The position numbers and the translations under genes are program-made. Below, piece after piece: positions 27,604 through 37,078 of a DNA stretch of 64,000 nt. This stretch comes from Streptomonospora alba. Lineage in GTDB: Bacteria > Actinomycetota > Actinomycetes > Streptosporangiales > Streptosporangiaceae. The DNA lies in the NCBI RefSeq assembly GCF_000826685.1, contig NZ_JROO01000017.1, positions 1 through 64,000 of the forward strand. Reading direction: 5' to 3'. Position 1 is the first letter of the stretch; the number at the start of each line of letters is the position of its first letter. The notes under the pieces were generated by a model. The model was not told the DNA's origin. It saw nothing but the letters and a program-made list of their open reading frames with translations, and made no database searches.

Positions 27604-27960
27604 GTGGAGTTGAAGATCTCGAGTCGGTCTCAAGGCGATTGCGCGGTTGTCGCCGTGCGCGGTGAGATCGACCTCTATACGGCACCGCAGCTGCAGAGCG
27701 GGCTCGTCAATGCGCTGGAGGACGGTGCGCGGCGCCTCGTGGTCGACATGTCGCGGGTGGAGTTCTGCGACTCGACCGGGATGAGCGTCCTGCTGTCGGT
27801 CATGAAGCGCGCACGCGCCAAGGAGGGCGACCTCGAACTGGTCGCGCCCAAGCCCGCCGTTCGCAAGATCCTGGAGGTCACCGGGCTCGACGCCGTCTTC
27901 ACCGTCGAGGACTCCACCGACGTGCTGCCCGAGGCGGCCGAATCGAGCGCGACGCCCTGA
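27604..27960 (+). CDS. STAS-domain anti-sigma factor antagonist
   Basis: A 118-residue SpoIIAA/RsbV-like protein: VAVRGEIDLYTAPQL (about residues 16-30) and VVDMSRVEFCDSTGMSVLL with the phosphorylatable Ser57. The phosphorylated form is inactive; the free form sequesters an RsbW-type kinase, plausibly the one encoded just upstream. The frame is open far upstream, but homology begins at the GTG at 27604; the ribosome site is weak. Confidence 0.88.
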   Translation: MELKISSRSQGDCAVVAVRGEIDLYTAPQLQSGLVNALEDGARRLVVDMSRVEFCDSTGMSVLLSVMKRARAKEGDLELVAPKPAVRKILEVTGLDAVFTVEDSTDVLPEAAESSATP

Positions 27961-28413
27961 CCCGCCCCGCCCGAGACGGGTCTGTCCGGGCCTCGGCGCA
28001 GGCCCCGCCGCTCCCAGGGGCGTAGACCCCGCTCGCAGGCGCGCGGCCGCAGTCGAGCGCCCGGCGCACGGCCGGGTACCTACCGGGACCTCCCGACATC
28101 CACCGGATCCGACGAGGGGCGGCGGGCCGCCCGATGCGCCGCGGCTCCGACCGCAGCAGGGGACGGCCGGGGAGATCGGCGCGCGTGCCCACGGTCTTCG
28201 CGCGTCACGGCATCGCGTTCTCCTCGCTCCTCGCGCTCCGCCCGCGGCAGTGCGGAGCGGGCGCCTGTGCTGACCGGTCCCCTGCGGCGGGCGCCGGCGA
28301 CACGGTCACCCGCGTCGCCGGTCGCGGCTGCGTCCGCCGACCGGCGGTGATCGGGAACGCAAAACGCGCAGAGTACCGTTTTCATTACTGTAGGTAGCGG
28401 CTACTCTCGCAGT
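27961..28413. other. Gene-free stretch of about 450 bases
   Basis: No supported coding frame. The last 60 bases are AT-richer (taccgttttcattactgtag, about 28374-28393) and should hold the promoter of the DUF4446 gene. No hairpin stands out after the STAS gene. Confidence 0.4.
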
Positions 28414-29070
28414 GTGGTGACTACCTTGATTACCTATCTTGTCGTTTTCGCGGCGCTGGCGGGGCTGGGCGGCCTCGGCCTGGGCGCTTGGGCACTGATA
28501 CGCGTCCGCACCGCTGTGAGCGACTGCCGCGCAGTGGTCCACCGGTTGCAGCACGACGGCAGCGGAGTGGACACGCGGGCGGTACGCGACGTCGCGGTGG
28601 TGCGCTACGACGCCCTGGAAGAGATGTCGGGGGCGCGTTCCTTCTCACTGGCCCTGCTCAACGCAGCGGGCGACGGTGTCGTCGTGACCTCGATCAACGG
28701 CCGCACCGAGACCCGCACCTACGCCAAGACCATCGAGCACGGCCGCGCCGAGGAGGCGCTCTCCCCCGAGGAGTACCGCGCCCTGCGTGCCGCCCGACTC
28801 GGCCGGGGCCCGGGCGAAGCGGAGGGCAAGGAGACCGCCGGCGCAGGTGCGCGCGGCGGCGAACGCGCCCCGGGGCGCAGGCGCAAGCGGACCGACGCGG
28901 GGGCCGGAGGCGCGACGGCGATGGATGCGCCCCCCGGCCCCCGTACCGAGGGCGAGCCGGCGCCGGGCGCCTCCGCGGCCGATACCGGTGCGGACGGCTC
29001 GTCCGTCCGCACGCTGGGAACCGCACCGAGCGGCGCACCGACGAGTGGATCCCCGAGCGCCTCCGAGTGA
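28414..29070 (+). CDS. DUF4446 family membrane protein
   Basis: A 218-residue protein with an N-terminal membrane helix (LITYLVVFAALAGLGGLGLG) and the DUF4446 core at about residues 55-125: VRYDALEEMSGARSFSLALL, then VVVTSINGRTETRTYAK. The C-terminal 80 residues are Gly/Ala/Pro-rich and disordered. The core recurs in Firmicutes and actinobacteria near sporulation or cell-envelope genes; its biochemical role is unknown. It is followed by pheA after 145 bases. Confidence 0.85.
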   Translation: MVTTLITYLVVFAALAGLGGLGLGAWALIRVRTAVSDCRAVVHRLQHDGSGVDTRAVRDVAVVRYDALEEMSGARSFSLALLNAAGDGVVVTSINGRTETRTYAKTIEHGRAEEALSPEEYRALRAARLGRGPGEAEGKETAGAGARGGERAPGRRRKRTDAGAGGATAMDAPPGPRTEGEPAPGASAADTGADGSSVRTLGTAPSGAPTSGSPSASE

Positions 29071-29214
29071 CGCGCGCCGCACAAGCGCTCGCGCGGCGGT
29101 CTGATCCTCGGCGGTCCGACAGCGCCCGCCGTTCGGGCGGTCCCGGGCGCCTGCGCGACGACGCCGCAGCTCGCGCACGGCCAGCGCAGGTCGCGCGGGT
29201 ATAACCTGAAAAAC

Positions 29215-30156
29215 ATGCGCTACGCCTATCTCGGCCCCGAGGGGACCTTCACCGAGGCCGCTCTGCGGGCACTCAAGCCCGATGCGCCGGATGCGGCCCG
29301 AGTCCCTTATCCGGGCGTGGACTCCGTGTTCGCCGCGGTCCGCCGCGGCGACGTCGACGGCGGGACGGTGCCGCTGGAGAACTCCGTCGAGGGCGGTGTC
29401 ACCGCCACCATCGCCGAGCTGATCAACGGCGACCCGCTGCTGATCGCAGCCGAGGCCGCGCTGCCCGTGGAGTTCACCCTCTTCGCGCGCGAAGCGTCGG
29501 CGATCGCCGACGTCAAGCGCGTGGCCACCCACCCGCACGCGCTGGCCCAGTGCCGCGGGTGGCTCGCGCACCACCTGCCCGACGCCGAGGTGTTCACCGT
29601 CTCCTCCACGGCCGCCGCGGCCCAGAGCGTCGCCGAACCCGGCAGTCCCTACGACGCCGCCATCTGCGCGCGTATCGCCGGCGAGCGCTACGGGCTGCGT
29701 GCGCTGGCTCAGGGCGTCGGCGACCGCGACGACGCCGCGACACGCTTCGTCCACCTGGTGCGGCCGCAACCGCTGCCCGAGCCGACGGGCGCGGACCGCA
29801 CGTCGCTGGTGGCCTTCATCTCCGATGACCACCCGGGTGCGCTGGTCGAGCTGCTCAATCAGTTCGCGGTCCGGGGGGTGAACCTCACCCGGCTGGAGTC
29901 CCGGCCCACCGGCGACGGCCTGGGCCGGTACTGCTTCTGCCTGGACGCCGACGGCCACGTCGCCGAGCCGGCCGTCGGAGAGGCGCTGATGGGACTGCGG
30001 CGGCTGTGCAAGGACGTCCGGTTCCTCGGCAGCTTCCCGCGGGCGGAGGCCGACACCGAACTGACACCGTTCATGCCCACGCGCGGCACCACCAGTGCCG
30101 ACTTCTACGAGGCCCAGGAGTGGCTGGCGCGCATCCGTGCCGGCGAGGTCGTCTGA
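29215..30156 (+). CDS. pheA: Prephenate dehydratase
   Basis: A 313-residue enzyme converting prephenate to phenylpyruvate in phenylalanine synthesis. The catalytic domain begins YLGPEGTFTEAAL and contains PLENSVEGGV and the DAATRFVHL motif with the essential Thr-Arg-Phe. A C-terminal ACT domain (about residues 200-280, GALVELLNQFAVRGVNLTRL, ESRP) binds phenylalanine for feedback inhibition. No chorismate-mutase domain is fused, as usual in actinobacteria. Proximity to serS matches other actinomycetes. Confidence 0.95.
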   Translation: MRYAYLGPEGTFTEAALRALKPDAPDAARVPYPGVDSVFAAVRRGDVDGGTVPLENSVEGGVTATIAELINGDPLLIAAEAALPVEFTLFAREASAIADVKRVATHPHALAQCRGWLAHHLPDAEVFTVSSTAAAAQSVAEPGSPYDAAICARIAGERYGLRALAQGVGDRDDAATRFVHLVRPQPLPEPTGADRTSLVAFISDDHPGALVELLNQFAVRGVNLTRLESRPTGDGLGRYCFCLDADGHVAEPAVGEALMGLRRLCKDVRFLGSFPRAEADTELTPFMPTRGTTSADFYEAQEWLARIRAGEVV

Positions 30157-30193
30157 GCGGCTCCGCCTCGGCCGCAGCGGCCGTATCCGCCGC

Positions 30194-30376
30194 TCACCCC
30201 GCCGGCTGGGCGATCTCCAACGGCCGCTCCCGGTCCAGTGTGCTCGCCAGCTGGTTGCGCAGCGCCTTCTCCAGTGCGGCGTCCTCCGGACAGAGATTGG
30301 GCAGCTGGTTCAGGGCTGCCAGTACCTCCGCCGCCGTCATCGCACCGAGCGCCTTCATCGCCCACGGCTGTGCCAT
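30194..30376 (-). CDS. Hypothetical 60-aa helical protein
   Basis: A 60-residue protein from the ATG at 30376, preceded by aaggag about seven bases upstream. It is predicted helical (AMTAAEVLAALNQLPNL, EDAALEKALRNQLASTL) with one cysteine and no membrane segment. It converges with pheA. Family unknown, but the ribosome site and codon bias support a real gene. Confidence 0.55.
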   Translation of the reverse strand: MAQPWAMKALGAMTAAEVLAALNQLPNLCPEDAALEKALRNQLASTLDRERPLEIAQPAG

Positions 30377-30594
30377 GGTTCCGCTCCTTCCGCTACCGCC
30401 GCGCCCCCTCCAGCGCGCCCGTACCCGGTACACGGTGGCGGGCCCCGGTTATGACGCGCTTTCGCGCCGCCGGTTCGCCGCGCAGCGGCGGCGCCGCGAG
30501 GGTCCGTGGAACGGCGCAGCGTGTCACGCGGAGGTGACGGGGTGGCGATGACGCGTTGGGCGGCGCCCTCCTCCAGCACCGGTAGCCTGCAGAT

Positions 30595-31863
30595 GTGATC
30601 GACCTTCGCGCTGTCAGAGAGACCCCCGACCGCCTGCGCGCCTCGCAGCGGGTCCGCGGTGAGGACGAAACCGTCGTCGACCGCCTGCTGGACCTCGACT
30701 CCCGGCGTCGTACCGCGCTCACGCGCTTCGAGGAGCTGCGCGCCGAGCAGAAGAGTGCGGGCAAGGCGATCTCCTCTGCCGCGCCCGAGGAGCGGGATTC
30801 GCTGCTGGCCGGGGCCAAGGAGCTGGCCACCCGCGTCAAGCAGGCCGAGGCCGAGGCCGAGGAGCTCGGCACGGAGGTCGACCGGCTGCTTCGCGAGATC
30901 CCCAACCTCGTGGACGAGGACACCCCCGAGGGCGGGGTCGACGACTTCCGGGTGCTGGAGGAGGTCGGCACCCCTGCCGATTTCGACTTCACACCGCGCG
31001 ACCACCTGGAGCTGGGTGAGCTGCTCGGTGCCATCGACACCGATCGGGGCGCCAAGGTCTCGGGGGCACGGTTCTACTTCCTCACCGGTGCGGGCGCGCT
31101 GCTGGAGCTGGGACTGCTGAACATGGCCATGCAGCAGGCGGTGGCCAACGGCTTCACTCCGACGATCCCGCCGGTGCTGGTACGGCCGGAGACCATGGAG
31201 GGCACCGGTTTCCTCGGTGCGCACGCCGACGAGGTCTACCGCTTGGAGGCCGACGACCTCTACCTGGTGGGGACCTCCGAAGTGCCGCTGGCCGGGTTCC
31301 ACGCCGACGAGATCCTCTCCGCCGACGAGCTGCCCAACCGCTACGTCGGCTGGTCGTCGTGCTTCCGCCGCGAGGCCGGCTCCTACGGCAAGGACACCCG
31401 CGGCATCATCCGGGTGCACCAGTTCAACAAGGTCGAGATGTTCGTCTACACCCATCCCGACAACGCCCGCCAGGAGCACGAGCGGCTGCTGGCCTGGGAG
31501 CGGGAGATGCTCGACAAGCTGGAACTCCCCTACCGCGTCGTCGACATCGCAGGCGGCGACCTGGGCACCAGCGCCGCCCGCAAGTTCGACTGCGAGGCGT
31601 GGATGCCCACCCAGGGCCGTTACCGGGAACTGACCTCGACCTCCAACTGCACCGACTTCCAGGCCCGGCGGCTGAACACCCGCTTCCGCGACGACGCCGG
31701 CAAGCCGCGCCACGCCGCCACACTGAACGGCACGCTGGCGACGACCCGCTGGATCGTGGCGATCCTGGAGAACCACCAGCGGGCCGACGGCTCGGTCGTG
31801 GTGCCCGAGGCGCTGCGCCCCTTCGTCGGCCGCGACGTACTCGAACCGGTCAAGGGCCGGTAG
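30595..31863 (+). CDS. serS: Seryl-tRNA synthetase
   Basis: A 422-residue class II synthetase. The N-terminal 110 residues form the tRNA-binding coiled-coil arm ([17 protein letters not shown] and the Glu/Ala-rich return strand). Motif 2 is [18 protein letters not shown] and motif 3 is [25 protein letters not shown] and [12 protein letters not shown] complete the serine site. It charges tRNA-Ser; a tRNA-Ser(TGA) gene lies 5 kb away. It starts with GTG at 30595. I see no T-box upstream. Confidence 0.96.
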   Translation: MIDLRAVRETPDRLRASQRVRGEDETVVDRLLDLDSRRRTALTRFEELRAEQKSAGKAISSAAPEERDSLLAGAKELATRVKQAEAEAEELGTEVDRLLREIPNLVDEDTPEGGVDDFRVLEEVGTPADFDFTPRDHLELGELLGAIDTDRGAKVSGARFYFLTGAGALLELGLLNMAMQQAVANGFTPTIPPVLVRPETMEGTGFLGAHADEVYRLEADDLYLVGTSEVPLAGFHADEILSADELPNRYVGWSSCFRREAGSYGKDTRGIIRVHQFNKVEMFVYTHPDNARQEHERLLAWEREMLDKLELPYRVVDIAGGDLGTSAARKFDCEAWMPTQGRYRELTSTSNCTDFQARRLNTRFRDDAGKPRHAATLNGTLATTRWIVAILENHQRADGSVVVPEALRPFVGRDVLEPVKGR

Positions 31864-32010
31864 CCCACCGGTCGCGAAGGGGGCGTCCCCGGCGGGCGCC
31901 GGCGCTTCGAGCAGCCGAGCGCGGGGCACTCCGGCCGGGGCGGCGGGCGTCGTCCACCGGTCGGCCCCGGCGACGGGGCCGACCGGGCGGACGCTTCTCG
32001 CCGCGTCGAG

Positions 32011-32544
32011 TCAGAGGTAGGGGCCGGAGCGGGAGCCGCCCTGCTCGTCGTCGGGGGCCATGCCTGCGGGCAGCGCTTTGCGCATGTTCTCCAACTGCGC
32101 CCTAGCCGCCATCTGCTGGGCGAACAGGGTGGTCTGGATGCCGTGGAACAGGCCCTCCAGCCAGCCGACGAGTTGGGCCTGGGCGATGCGCAGTTCGGCG
32201 TCGCTGGGGGTGTTGCCCTCGGCGAAGGGCAGCGTGAGGCGCTCCAGCTCCTCGATCAGCTCCGGAGCGAGCCCGTCCTCCAGTTCCTTGATGGAGCTGG
32301 TGTGGATCTCGCGCAGCCGCACCCGGCTGGCCTCGTCCAGCGGGGCGGCCTTCACCTCCTCCAGCAGCTGACGGATCATGCTGCCGATCCGCATGACCTT
32401 GGCCGGCTGCTCGACCATCTCGCTCAACGGGCGCTGTCCGGCCTCCTCGCCGCCACCCTCGCCGGATCCGGGCTGGGAGGCTGCGGCGTCGGAGCCCATG
32501 ACCAGTACGTGCGGCTGCTTCTCCTCGTCGAATCGTTCGCTCAT
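32011..32544 (-). CDS. bpa: Bacterial proteasome activator (Bpa/PafE family)
   Basis: A 177-residue helical protein of the DUF2587/Bpa family. After a disordered N terminus, helices run from PAKVMRIGSMIRQLLEEV through AELRIAQAQLVGWLEGLFHG. The C terminus ends GPYL, close to the GQYL tail of Mycobacterium Bpa that docks on the 20S proteasome and opens its gate. Bpa forms a ring that feeds unfolded proteins into the core without ATP. ATG at 32544 is preceded by ggtgaggga. It follows the quinone oxidoreductase gene on the same strand, as in the Rv3777-Rv3780 neighbourhood. Confidence 0.92.
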   Translation of the reverse strand: MSERFDEEKQPHVLVMGSDAAASQPGSGEGGGEEAGQRPLSEMVEQPAKVMRIGSMIRQLLEEVKAAPLDEASRVRLREIHTSSIKELEDGLAPELIEELERLTLPFAEGNTPSDAELRIAQAQLVGWLEGLFHGIQTTLFAQQMAARAQLENMRKALPAGMAPDDEQGGSRSGPYL

Positions 32545-32573
32545 CAATCCCTCACCTGGCAGGTATCCGGTCG

Positions 32574-33557
32574 TCAGCGGGTGAGCACGATCTTGCCGAC
32601 GTGCGCACTCGACTCCATGATGCTGTGTGCTTCGGCGGCGCGTTGCAGGGGCAGTGTCTGGTCCACGATAGGCCGGACGGTGCCCTCGGACACGAGAGGC
32701 CAGACGTGCTCGGCCACGCCCGCCACGATGGCCGCCTTCTCGTCGGTCGGGCGCGCGCGCAGTGTGGTGGCGTGCACCGACAGCCGCTTGACCAGCATGC
32801 GGCCCAGGTCGAGCTCGGCGGAGCGCCCGCCCATCAGCCCGATGACGGTCAGGCGGCCGCCGACGTTGAGCGAGCGCACGTTGTCGGCCAGGTACGACCC
32901 GCCCATGATGTCGAGGATGACGTCGGCGCCGGCGCCGCCGGTCTCCTCCTTCACCCGTTCGGGGAAGTTCTCCTCGCGGTAGTTGATCCCGACGTCGGCA
33001 CCGAGCTCGCGGCACTTCTCGAGTTTCTCGGCGCTGCCGGCGGTGGTGAGGACGCGGGCGCCGCGCGCGTGCGCCAACTGGATGGCGAAGGTGCCGATGC
33101 CGCTGCCGCCGCCGTGGACCAGCAGGGTCTCGTCGGCGAGCAGTCCGCCGACCATGAACACGTTGGACCACACCGTGCAGGCCACCTCGGGCAGAGCGGC
33201 CGCCGACACCAGGTCGACGCCCTCCGGGATCGGCAGCAGCTGGCCCACGGGCACGCCGACCCGCTCGGCGTAGCCGCCGCCGGTGAGCAGAGCGCAGACC
33301 GGGTCGCCCACCGACCAGCCCGAGTGCTCGGTTCCGGGGCCGAGCGCGGCGATGTGCCCGGAGCACTCCAGGCCCGGATACTCCGGGGCGCCGGGCGGCG
33401 GGGGATAGTTGCCTAGGCGCTGCATGACGTCGGCGCGGTTGGCGGCGGTGGCGGCGACGTCGACGAGAACCTCGCCGTCGCCGGGGGTGGGGTCGGGGAC
33501 CTCGGTCCAGGCCAGGACGTCGGCCGGGCCGGGTTCGGTGATGAGGATCGCATGCAT
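32574..33557 (-). CDS. NAD(P)H:quinone oxidoreductase (PIG3-like MDR)
   Basis: A 327-residue zinc-free medium-chain reductase: AATAANRADVMQRLGNYPPP is the PIG3-type signature, PEYPGLECSGHI follows, and LLVHGGGSGIGTFAIQLAHA is the NADPH-binding turn near residue 145. The family reduces ortho-quinones with NADPH. It lies 30 bases upstream of bpa on the same strand and probably shares its transcript. Confidence 0.9.
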   Translation of the reverse strand: MHAILITEPGPADVLAWTEVPDPTPGDGEVLVDVAATAANRADVMQRLGNYPPPPGAPEYPGLECSGHIAALGPGTEHSGWSVGDPVCALLTGGGYAERVGVPVGQLLPIPEGVDLVSAAALPEVACTVWSNVFMVGGLLADETLLVHGGGSGIGTFAIQLAHARGARVLTTAGSAEKLEKCRELGADVGINYREENFPERVKEETGGAGADVILDIMGGSYLADNVRSLNVGGRLTVIGLMGGRSAELDLGRMLVKRLSVHATTLRARPTDEKAAIVAGVAEHVWPLVSEGTVRPIVDQTLPLQRAAEAHSIMESSAHVGKIVLTR

Positions 33558-33789
33558 GCCGCAACGCTACCCAGGCGGAGGCCGGCCGCGCGCGCCGCCT
33601 CGGTCGGTTGTGGACGGGCATGCCAGGGCCGGGTGCGGGGTGTCCGCTTTTGGCTGCGGTTCGTATCTTTGTGGGCGGAGGAGACAATGAGTCGTGAGTC
33701 CGGGTCTGGTCTGCCCGAATCCCCAGGCGCGGCCAGGCGGCAGCGATCGGACATCGCGCACCCGAGCAAGCGTCTTGAGGAGAACCGCG

Positions 33790-36582
33790 TTGGCAGACCG
33801 AGAGCACGACGGTTCCGAGCATGCCGGTACGCGTGCCTGGGACAGGCGGCACGACCAGGACCCCGGGCCGGGTGAGGCGCCGTCCGACCGCGGGCCGGAC
33901 CCCTCGCCGGCCGACCAGTGGTTCGGCGACGCGTCCCCACCCCCTCCCCCCTACGCCATCGACGACGGCGCCGTCCCTCCTCCGCCCTATGCCGTAGGCG
34001 GCACGGAGAGCGCGTTCGAGGGCGACCGGCAGGGTCTGCAGTCGGCGCAGCGTCCCGGCGGGGCCGCACCCGCCGAAGGGATGCCCCCGGCCGGGCAGCG
34101 ACCGGGGGAGCCTTACGACCCCTACGCCCCCTCCGGTGCCGACGCGTCGGCGGGTCCGCAGCCCGGTGCGCGGCAGCAGGCGCCCGGTACCCCCGATCCG
34201 CAACCGCAGCAGCAGGCCCCCGGCCGTCCGCCGCACGAGGGCTTCCCCTCGGGCCCGTACCCCGCCTCGGCGGCGGGTGCGCCCGGCGGGCATCCCGCGG
34301 CTCCCGGCCGACAGCCGCAGGCGGATCATCCCTCGGGTCCCTATCCCGCGCCGGGACCGGGTCCGCAGTCGGCGCAGCGTCCCGGTGGAACCGCACCCGC
34401 GGAGGGGATGCCCCCGGCCGGGCAGCGGCCGGAACCCGACGACTCCTTCGGCCGTTACGACTACTCCGGCTCCGGCGCGTCGCCGGCTCCGTACCCCGAT
34501 CCGGGACCGGGGCCGCACGGCGGCCCGCGGCCTCCGGCGCCCGGGCAGCCGGCACAGGGGCCGCACCAGGCGCCGCCACCCCCGCCGGGCGGCGCTGTCC
34601 CCGGCGCCGCCAACGGCCGGCCGGCGCCCGCCGAGCCCTCGCACGGCCACGGGTGGGCGCCGCCTGCCGCGCCCGGTCCGGCGCAGTCCCCGCAGGGTCC
34701 CGAGGCCGCCGGCCGCGGACAGAGCGGTGCTCCCGGGCCCGGAGGCGGAGGCCCGGCAGGCGGGGAACCGGAGCGGGCCGAGCGCGCCGCCCCGGGTGCG
34801 CCTGCGTCTGGAGAACCGGGTGGAGGTCCCGCCGACCCGCCGGGACGGCAGCCGTCCGCACCGCCGTGGAACACCGGTGCGTCCAGCGGCTTCTCCCAGT
34901 GGGCGCCGCCCGAGCGCGCGCCGAGCCCGGGCGCCGGGGCCCGCCCCGACACCGGCCCGTTCCCCAACGGTGCCGCGCCGCGCCCGGGAGAGGCCACCGA
35001 AGTCATACCGCCGTACCGCGACGGGGACGAGCCGCCGTCCGGCCCACAGGATCCCCGGACGCACGCCGACTCCGCTGCGCCCCCGGAGGCACCGGCCGCG
35101 GGTGCCGGATCCGCAGCAGAGGGCCCGGCACAGGACGTCCCCGCCCCCGAGCAGCTTCCGCCGCTGCCGCCGAACGCCGCCGCACCCGGCCAGGCGCCCG
35201 GGGGGCCGATGCCGCCCGCGCCCCAGGCGTGGGCGCCGCAGCACCCCGGCGGTCCCGGCGCCGAGTCCGGCGGCGGGCCCGCGCCGCAGCCGCCGCACGG
35301 GGAGTGGCGAGCGGAATCGGCGCCGTCGGGGCCCCAGGGATGGAACGCGCCCCCGCCTCCGGCACCCGGAGGGCCGCAGCAGCCCGGTCCCGGGCGGCAG
35401 CAGGGAGGCCTGCCCCACCCCGGCAATCCCTACGACCAGCCCCACGGTCGGCTCTACGACCCCTACCGGCAGCCCGGACCGGGTCCGGCCGGCGCCCCGG
35501 CTCCGCCGCCCGGTGCGTCCGGCCCTCAGCAGCACGGCCGGCCCGGGCCGGCCGGCGGTCAGCAGTCCGGCCCGCAGTCGGGGTTCCAGTACTCCGCCCA
35601 CTTCGCCGAGGGCGTGCAGCCCGCCCAGCAGTACCCCGGCCAGAGCGGCCACCCCGAGACCGCCGAGGACCTGCGCGCGGAGAACCTGGTCGGCGACAAG
35701 CGGCCCGGCCCGACCAAGGGCTGGCGCAAGGCGCTGCACTCGGCCACGTTCGGCCTGATCGACGTGGGGGAGTCGGCGGCCGAGCAGCGCCGCCGTGAGC
35801 TGACCGAGCGTGCGCGCACCCACGTCGGCGGCGGCCACCACCGGGTGGCGGTACTCAGCCTCAAGGGCGGCGTGGGCAAGACCACCACGACGGTGGCGCT
35901 CGGATCGATGCTCGCCTCGCTGCGCGGCGACAGGGTGCTGGCCGTCGACGCCAACCCCGACCGCGGAACGCTGTCGGACAAGGTGCGGCTGGAGACCGCG
36001 GCCACGATCCGCGACCTGCTCAACGAGAAGGGGTCGATCTCCCGCTACGCCGACATCCGCGGATTCACGTCCCAGGCCAACAGCAGGCTGGAGATCCTCG
36101 CCTCCGACCGCGACCCCGCTGTCTCGGAGGCCTTCAGCGAGGAGGACTACCGCGAGGTCTCCTGGCTGTTGGAGCACTACTACTCCATCTGCCTGACCGA
36201 CTGCGGTACCGGGCTGCTGCACTCGGCCATGCGCGGAGTGCTCGGGTTGGCCGACCAGATCGTGCTGGTCAGCTCGGCGTCGGTCGACGGGGCGCGCAGC
36301 GCGAGCGCGACCCTGGACTGGCTGGAGGCCCACCAGTACGGCTCGCTGGTGCGCGGCGCCGTCGTGGTGCTGTCGATGGTGCGCAGCGGCAAGAGCAGTG
36401 TGGACCTGGAACGGCTGGAGCAGCACTTCGCGAGCCGGTGCCGCTCGGTCATGCAGGTGCCGTGGGACGCCCACTTGGAGGAGGGCGCCGAGGTCGACCT
36501 GGAGCGTCTGGCACCCGGCACCCGCGACGCCTACCTGCAGTTGGCCGCGACCGTGGGCGAGTCCTTCGCCTGGCCGCGGTGA
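33790..36582 (+). CDS. MinD/ParA-like ATPase with long Pro/Gly-rich N-terminal region (EspI-like)
   Basis: About 930 residues. The first 640 are disordered, dominated by Pro, Gly, Ala and Gln, and contain an imperfect repeat (QSAQRPGG, APAEGMPPAGQRP) seen twice about 115 residues apart. The last 260 form a SIMIBI ATPase: deviant Walker A LKGGVGKTTTTVAL, DANPDRGTLS, then DCGTGLLHSAM in place of the usual DxPPG and VLVSSASVDGARSA. The layout resembles mycobacterial EspI (Rv3876) and related MinD-like proteins, but no ESX gene is near. I prefer the TTG at 33790, with gaggag seven bases upstream; the frame is open from a GTG at 33694. Confidence 0.85.
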   Translation: MADREHDGSEHAGTRAWDRRHDQDPGPGEAPSDRGPDPSPADQWFGDASPPPPPYAIDDGAVPPPPYAVGGTESAFEGDRQGLQSAQRPGGAAPAEGMPPAGQRPGEPYDPYAPSGADASAGPQPGARQQAPGTPDPQPQQQAPGRPPHEGFPSGPYPASAAGAPGGHPAAPGRQPQADHPSGPYPAPGPGPQSAQRPGGTAPAEGMPPAGQRPEPDDSFGRYDYSGSGASPAPYPDPGPGPHGGPRPPAPGQPAQGPHQAPPPPPGGAVPGAANGRPAPAEPSHGHGWAPPAAPGPAQSPQGPEAAGRGQSGAPGPGGGGPAGGEPERAERAAPGAPASGEPGGGPADPPGRQPSAPPWNTGASSGFSQWAPPERAPSPGAGARPDTGPFPNGAAPRPGEATEVIPPYRDGDEPPSGPQDPRTHADSAAPPEAPAAGAGSAAEGPAQDVPAPEQLPPLPPNAAAPGQAPGGPMPPAPQAWAPQHPGGPGAESGGGPAPQPPHGEWRAESAPSGPQGWNAPPPPAPGGPQQPGPGRQQGGLPHPGNPYDQPHGRLYDPYRQPGPGPAGAPAPPPGASGPQQHGRPGPAGGQQSGPQSGFQYSAHFAEGVQPAQQYPGQSGHPETAEDLRAENLVGDKRPGPTKGWRKALHSATFGLIDVGESAAEQRRRELTERARTHVGGGHHRVAVLSLKGGVGKTTTTVALGSMLASLRGDRVLAVDANPDRGTLSDKVRLETAATIRDLLNEKGSISRYADIRGFTSQANSRLEILASDRDPAVSEAFSEEDYREVSWLLEHYYSICLTDCGTGLLHSAMRGVLGLADQIVLVSSASVDGARSASATLDWLEAHQYGSLVRGAVVVLSMVRSGKSSVDLERLEQHFASRCRSVMQVPWDAHLEEGAEVDLERLAPGTRDAYLQLAATVGESFAWPR

Positions 36583-36698
36583 TGCCGGGTGCGGGGCGGC
36601 GCCGCCCCGCACACCGCAGTTGGCCGCGACCGTGGGCGAGTCCTTCGCCTGGCCGCGGTGATGCCGGGTGCGGGGCGGCGCCGCCCCGCACACCGCAG
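36541..36698 (+). repeat. Two tandem 79-bp direct repeats at the end of the MinD-like gene
   Basis: 36541-36619 and 36620-36698 read as identical copies. The first holds the last 14 codons and stop of the ATPase gene plus a 24-base perfect palindrome (gtgcggggcggc and its inverse, 36589-36612). The second copy repeats the coding end and the palindrome (36668-36691) as non-coding DNA. The palindrome is the likely terminator, so the duplication created a double terminator. Confidence 0.9.
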
Positions 36699-36832
36699 CG
36701 GTCAGGGCGTGCGGGCGACTCCGCGCAGCGCGAAGAACCGCGGGCGGCGTGCCGGCGCGTGAAGGCCGGGCGCCGCTCGGGAGCGGACACGGTCTTCAGG
36801 GGCGGCCGAGTGGGGACCGGCCGCGGACGCGC

Positions 36833-36870
36833 GAAGCCCTTCCCCGGTCCGCGGACCGGGGAAGGGCTTC
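36833..36870 (-). terminator. 38-bp perfect palindrome, terminator of tRNA-Ser
   Basis: gaagcccttccccggtcc (36833-36850) and ggaccggggaagggcttc (36853-36870) are perfect inverted copies joined by gc. It lies just downstream of tRNA-Ser on the minus strand. Confidence 0.85.
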
Positions 36871-36877
36871 ACCGATG

Positions 36878-36966
36878 CGGAGGGTGTGGGATTCGAACCC
36901 ACGAGATCCCGCTAAGGATCTTGTGCTTTTCAAGAGCACTGCACTCGGCCACTATGCGAACCCTCC
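36878..36966 (-). tRNA. tRNA-Ser(TGA)
   Basis: A class II tRNA of 89 bases with a long variable arm. Read on the minus strand, acceptor ggagggt pairs with accctcc, and the anticodon loop cttgaaa shows TGA. The discriminator is G, as expected for serine, and CCA is not encoded. Confidence 0.95.
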
Positions 36967-37078
36967 AGCAGGGCGGCCACGCAGGCCGCCCACAGCATAG
37001 CGCAGACACCGCCACGCGTCCGGGGCTCCGTACCTCGGGCGGGGAAGCCGCCGGGCGGTCCGCCCGCCGGTCCCCGGG

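Noticed and set aside
30400-30594. Possible T-box leader before serS
   Set aside because: No T-box bulge sequence or specifier stem could be made out.
34020-34430. Internal DNA repeat in the Pro-rich arm as a mobile or regulatory repeat
   Set aside because: It is in frame and encodes a repeated protein segment (QSAQRPGG ... GMPPAGQRP), so it is best explained as protein repeat expansion.
32011-36693. A 1560-codon minus-strand frame across the MinD-like gene, the quinone reductase and bpa
   Set aside because: Only its last 178 codons are the real bpa gene. The rest is the antisense of a Pro/Gly-rich gene, where GC-rich codons leave the opposite strand free of stops.
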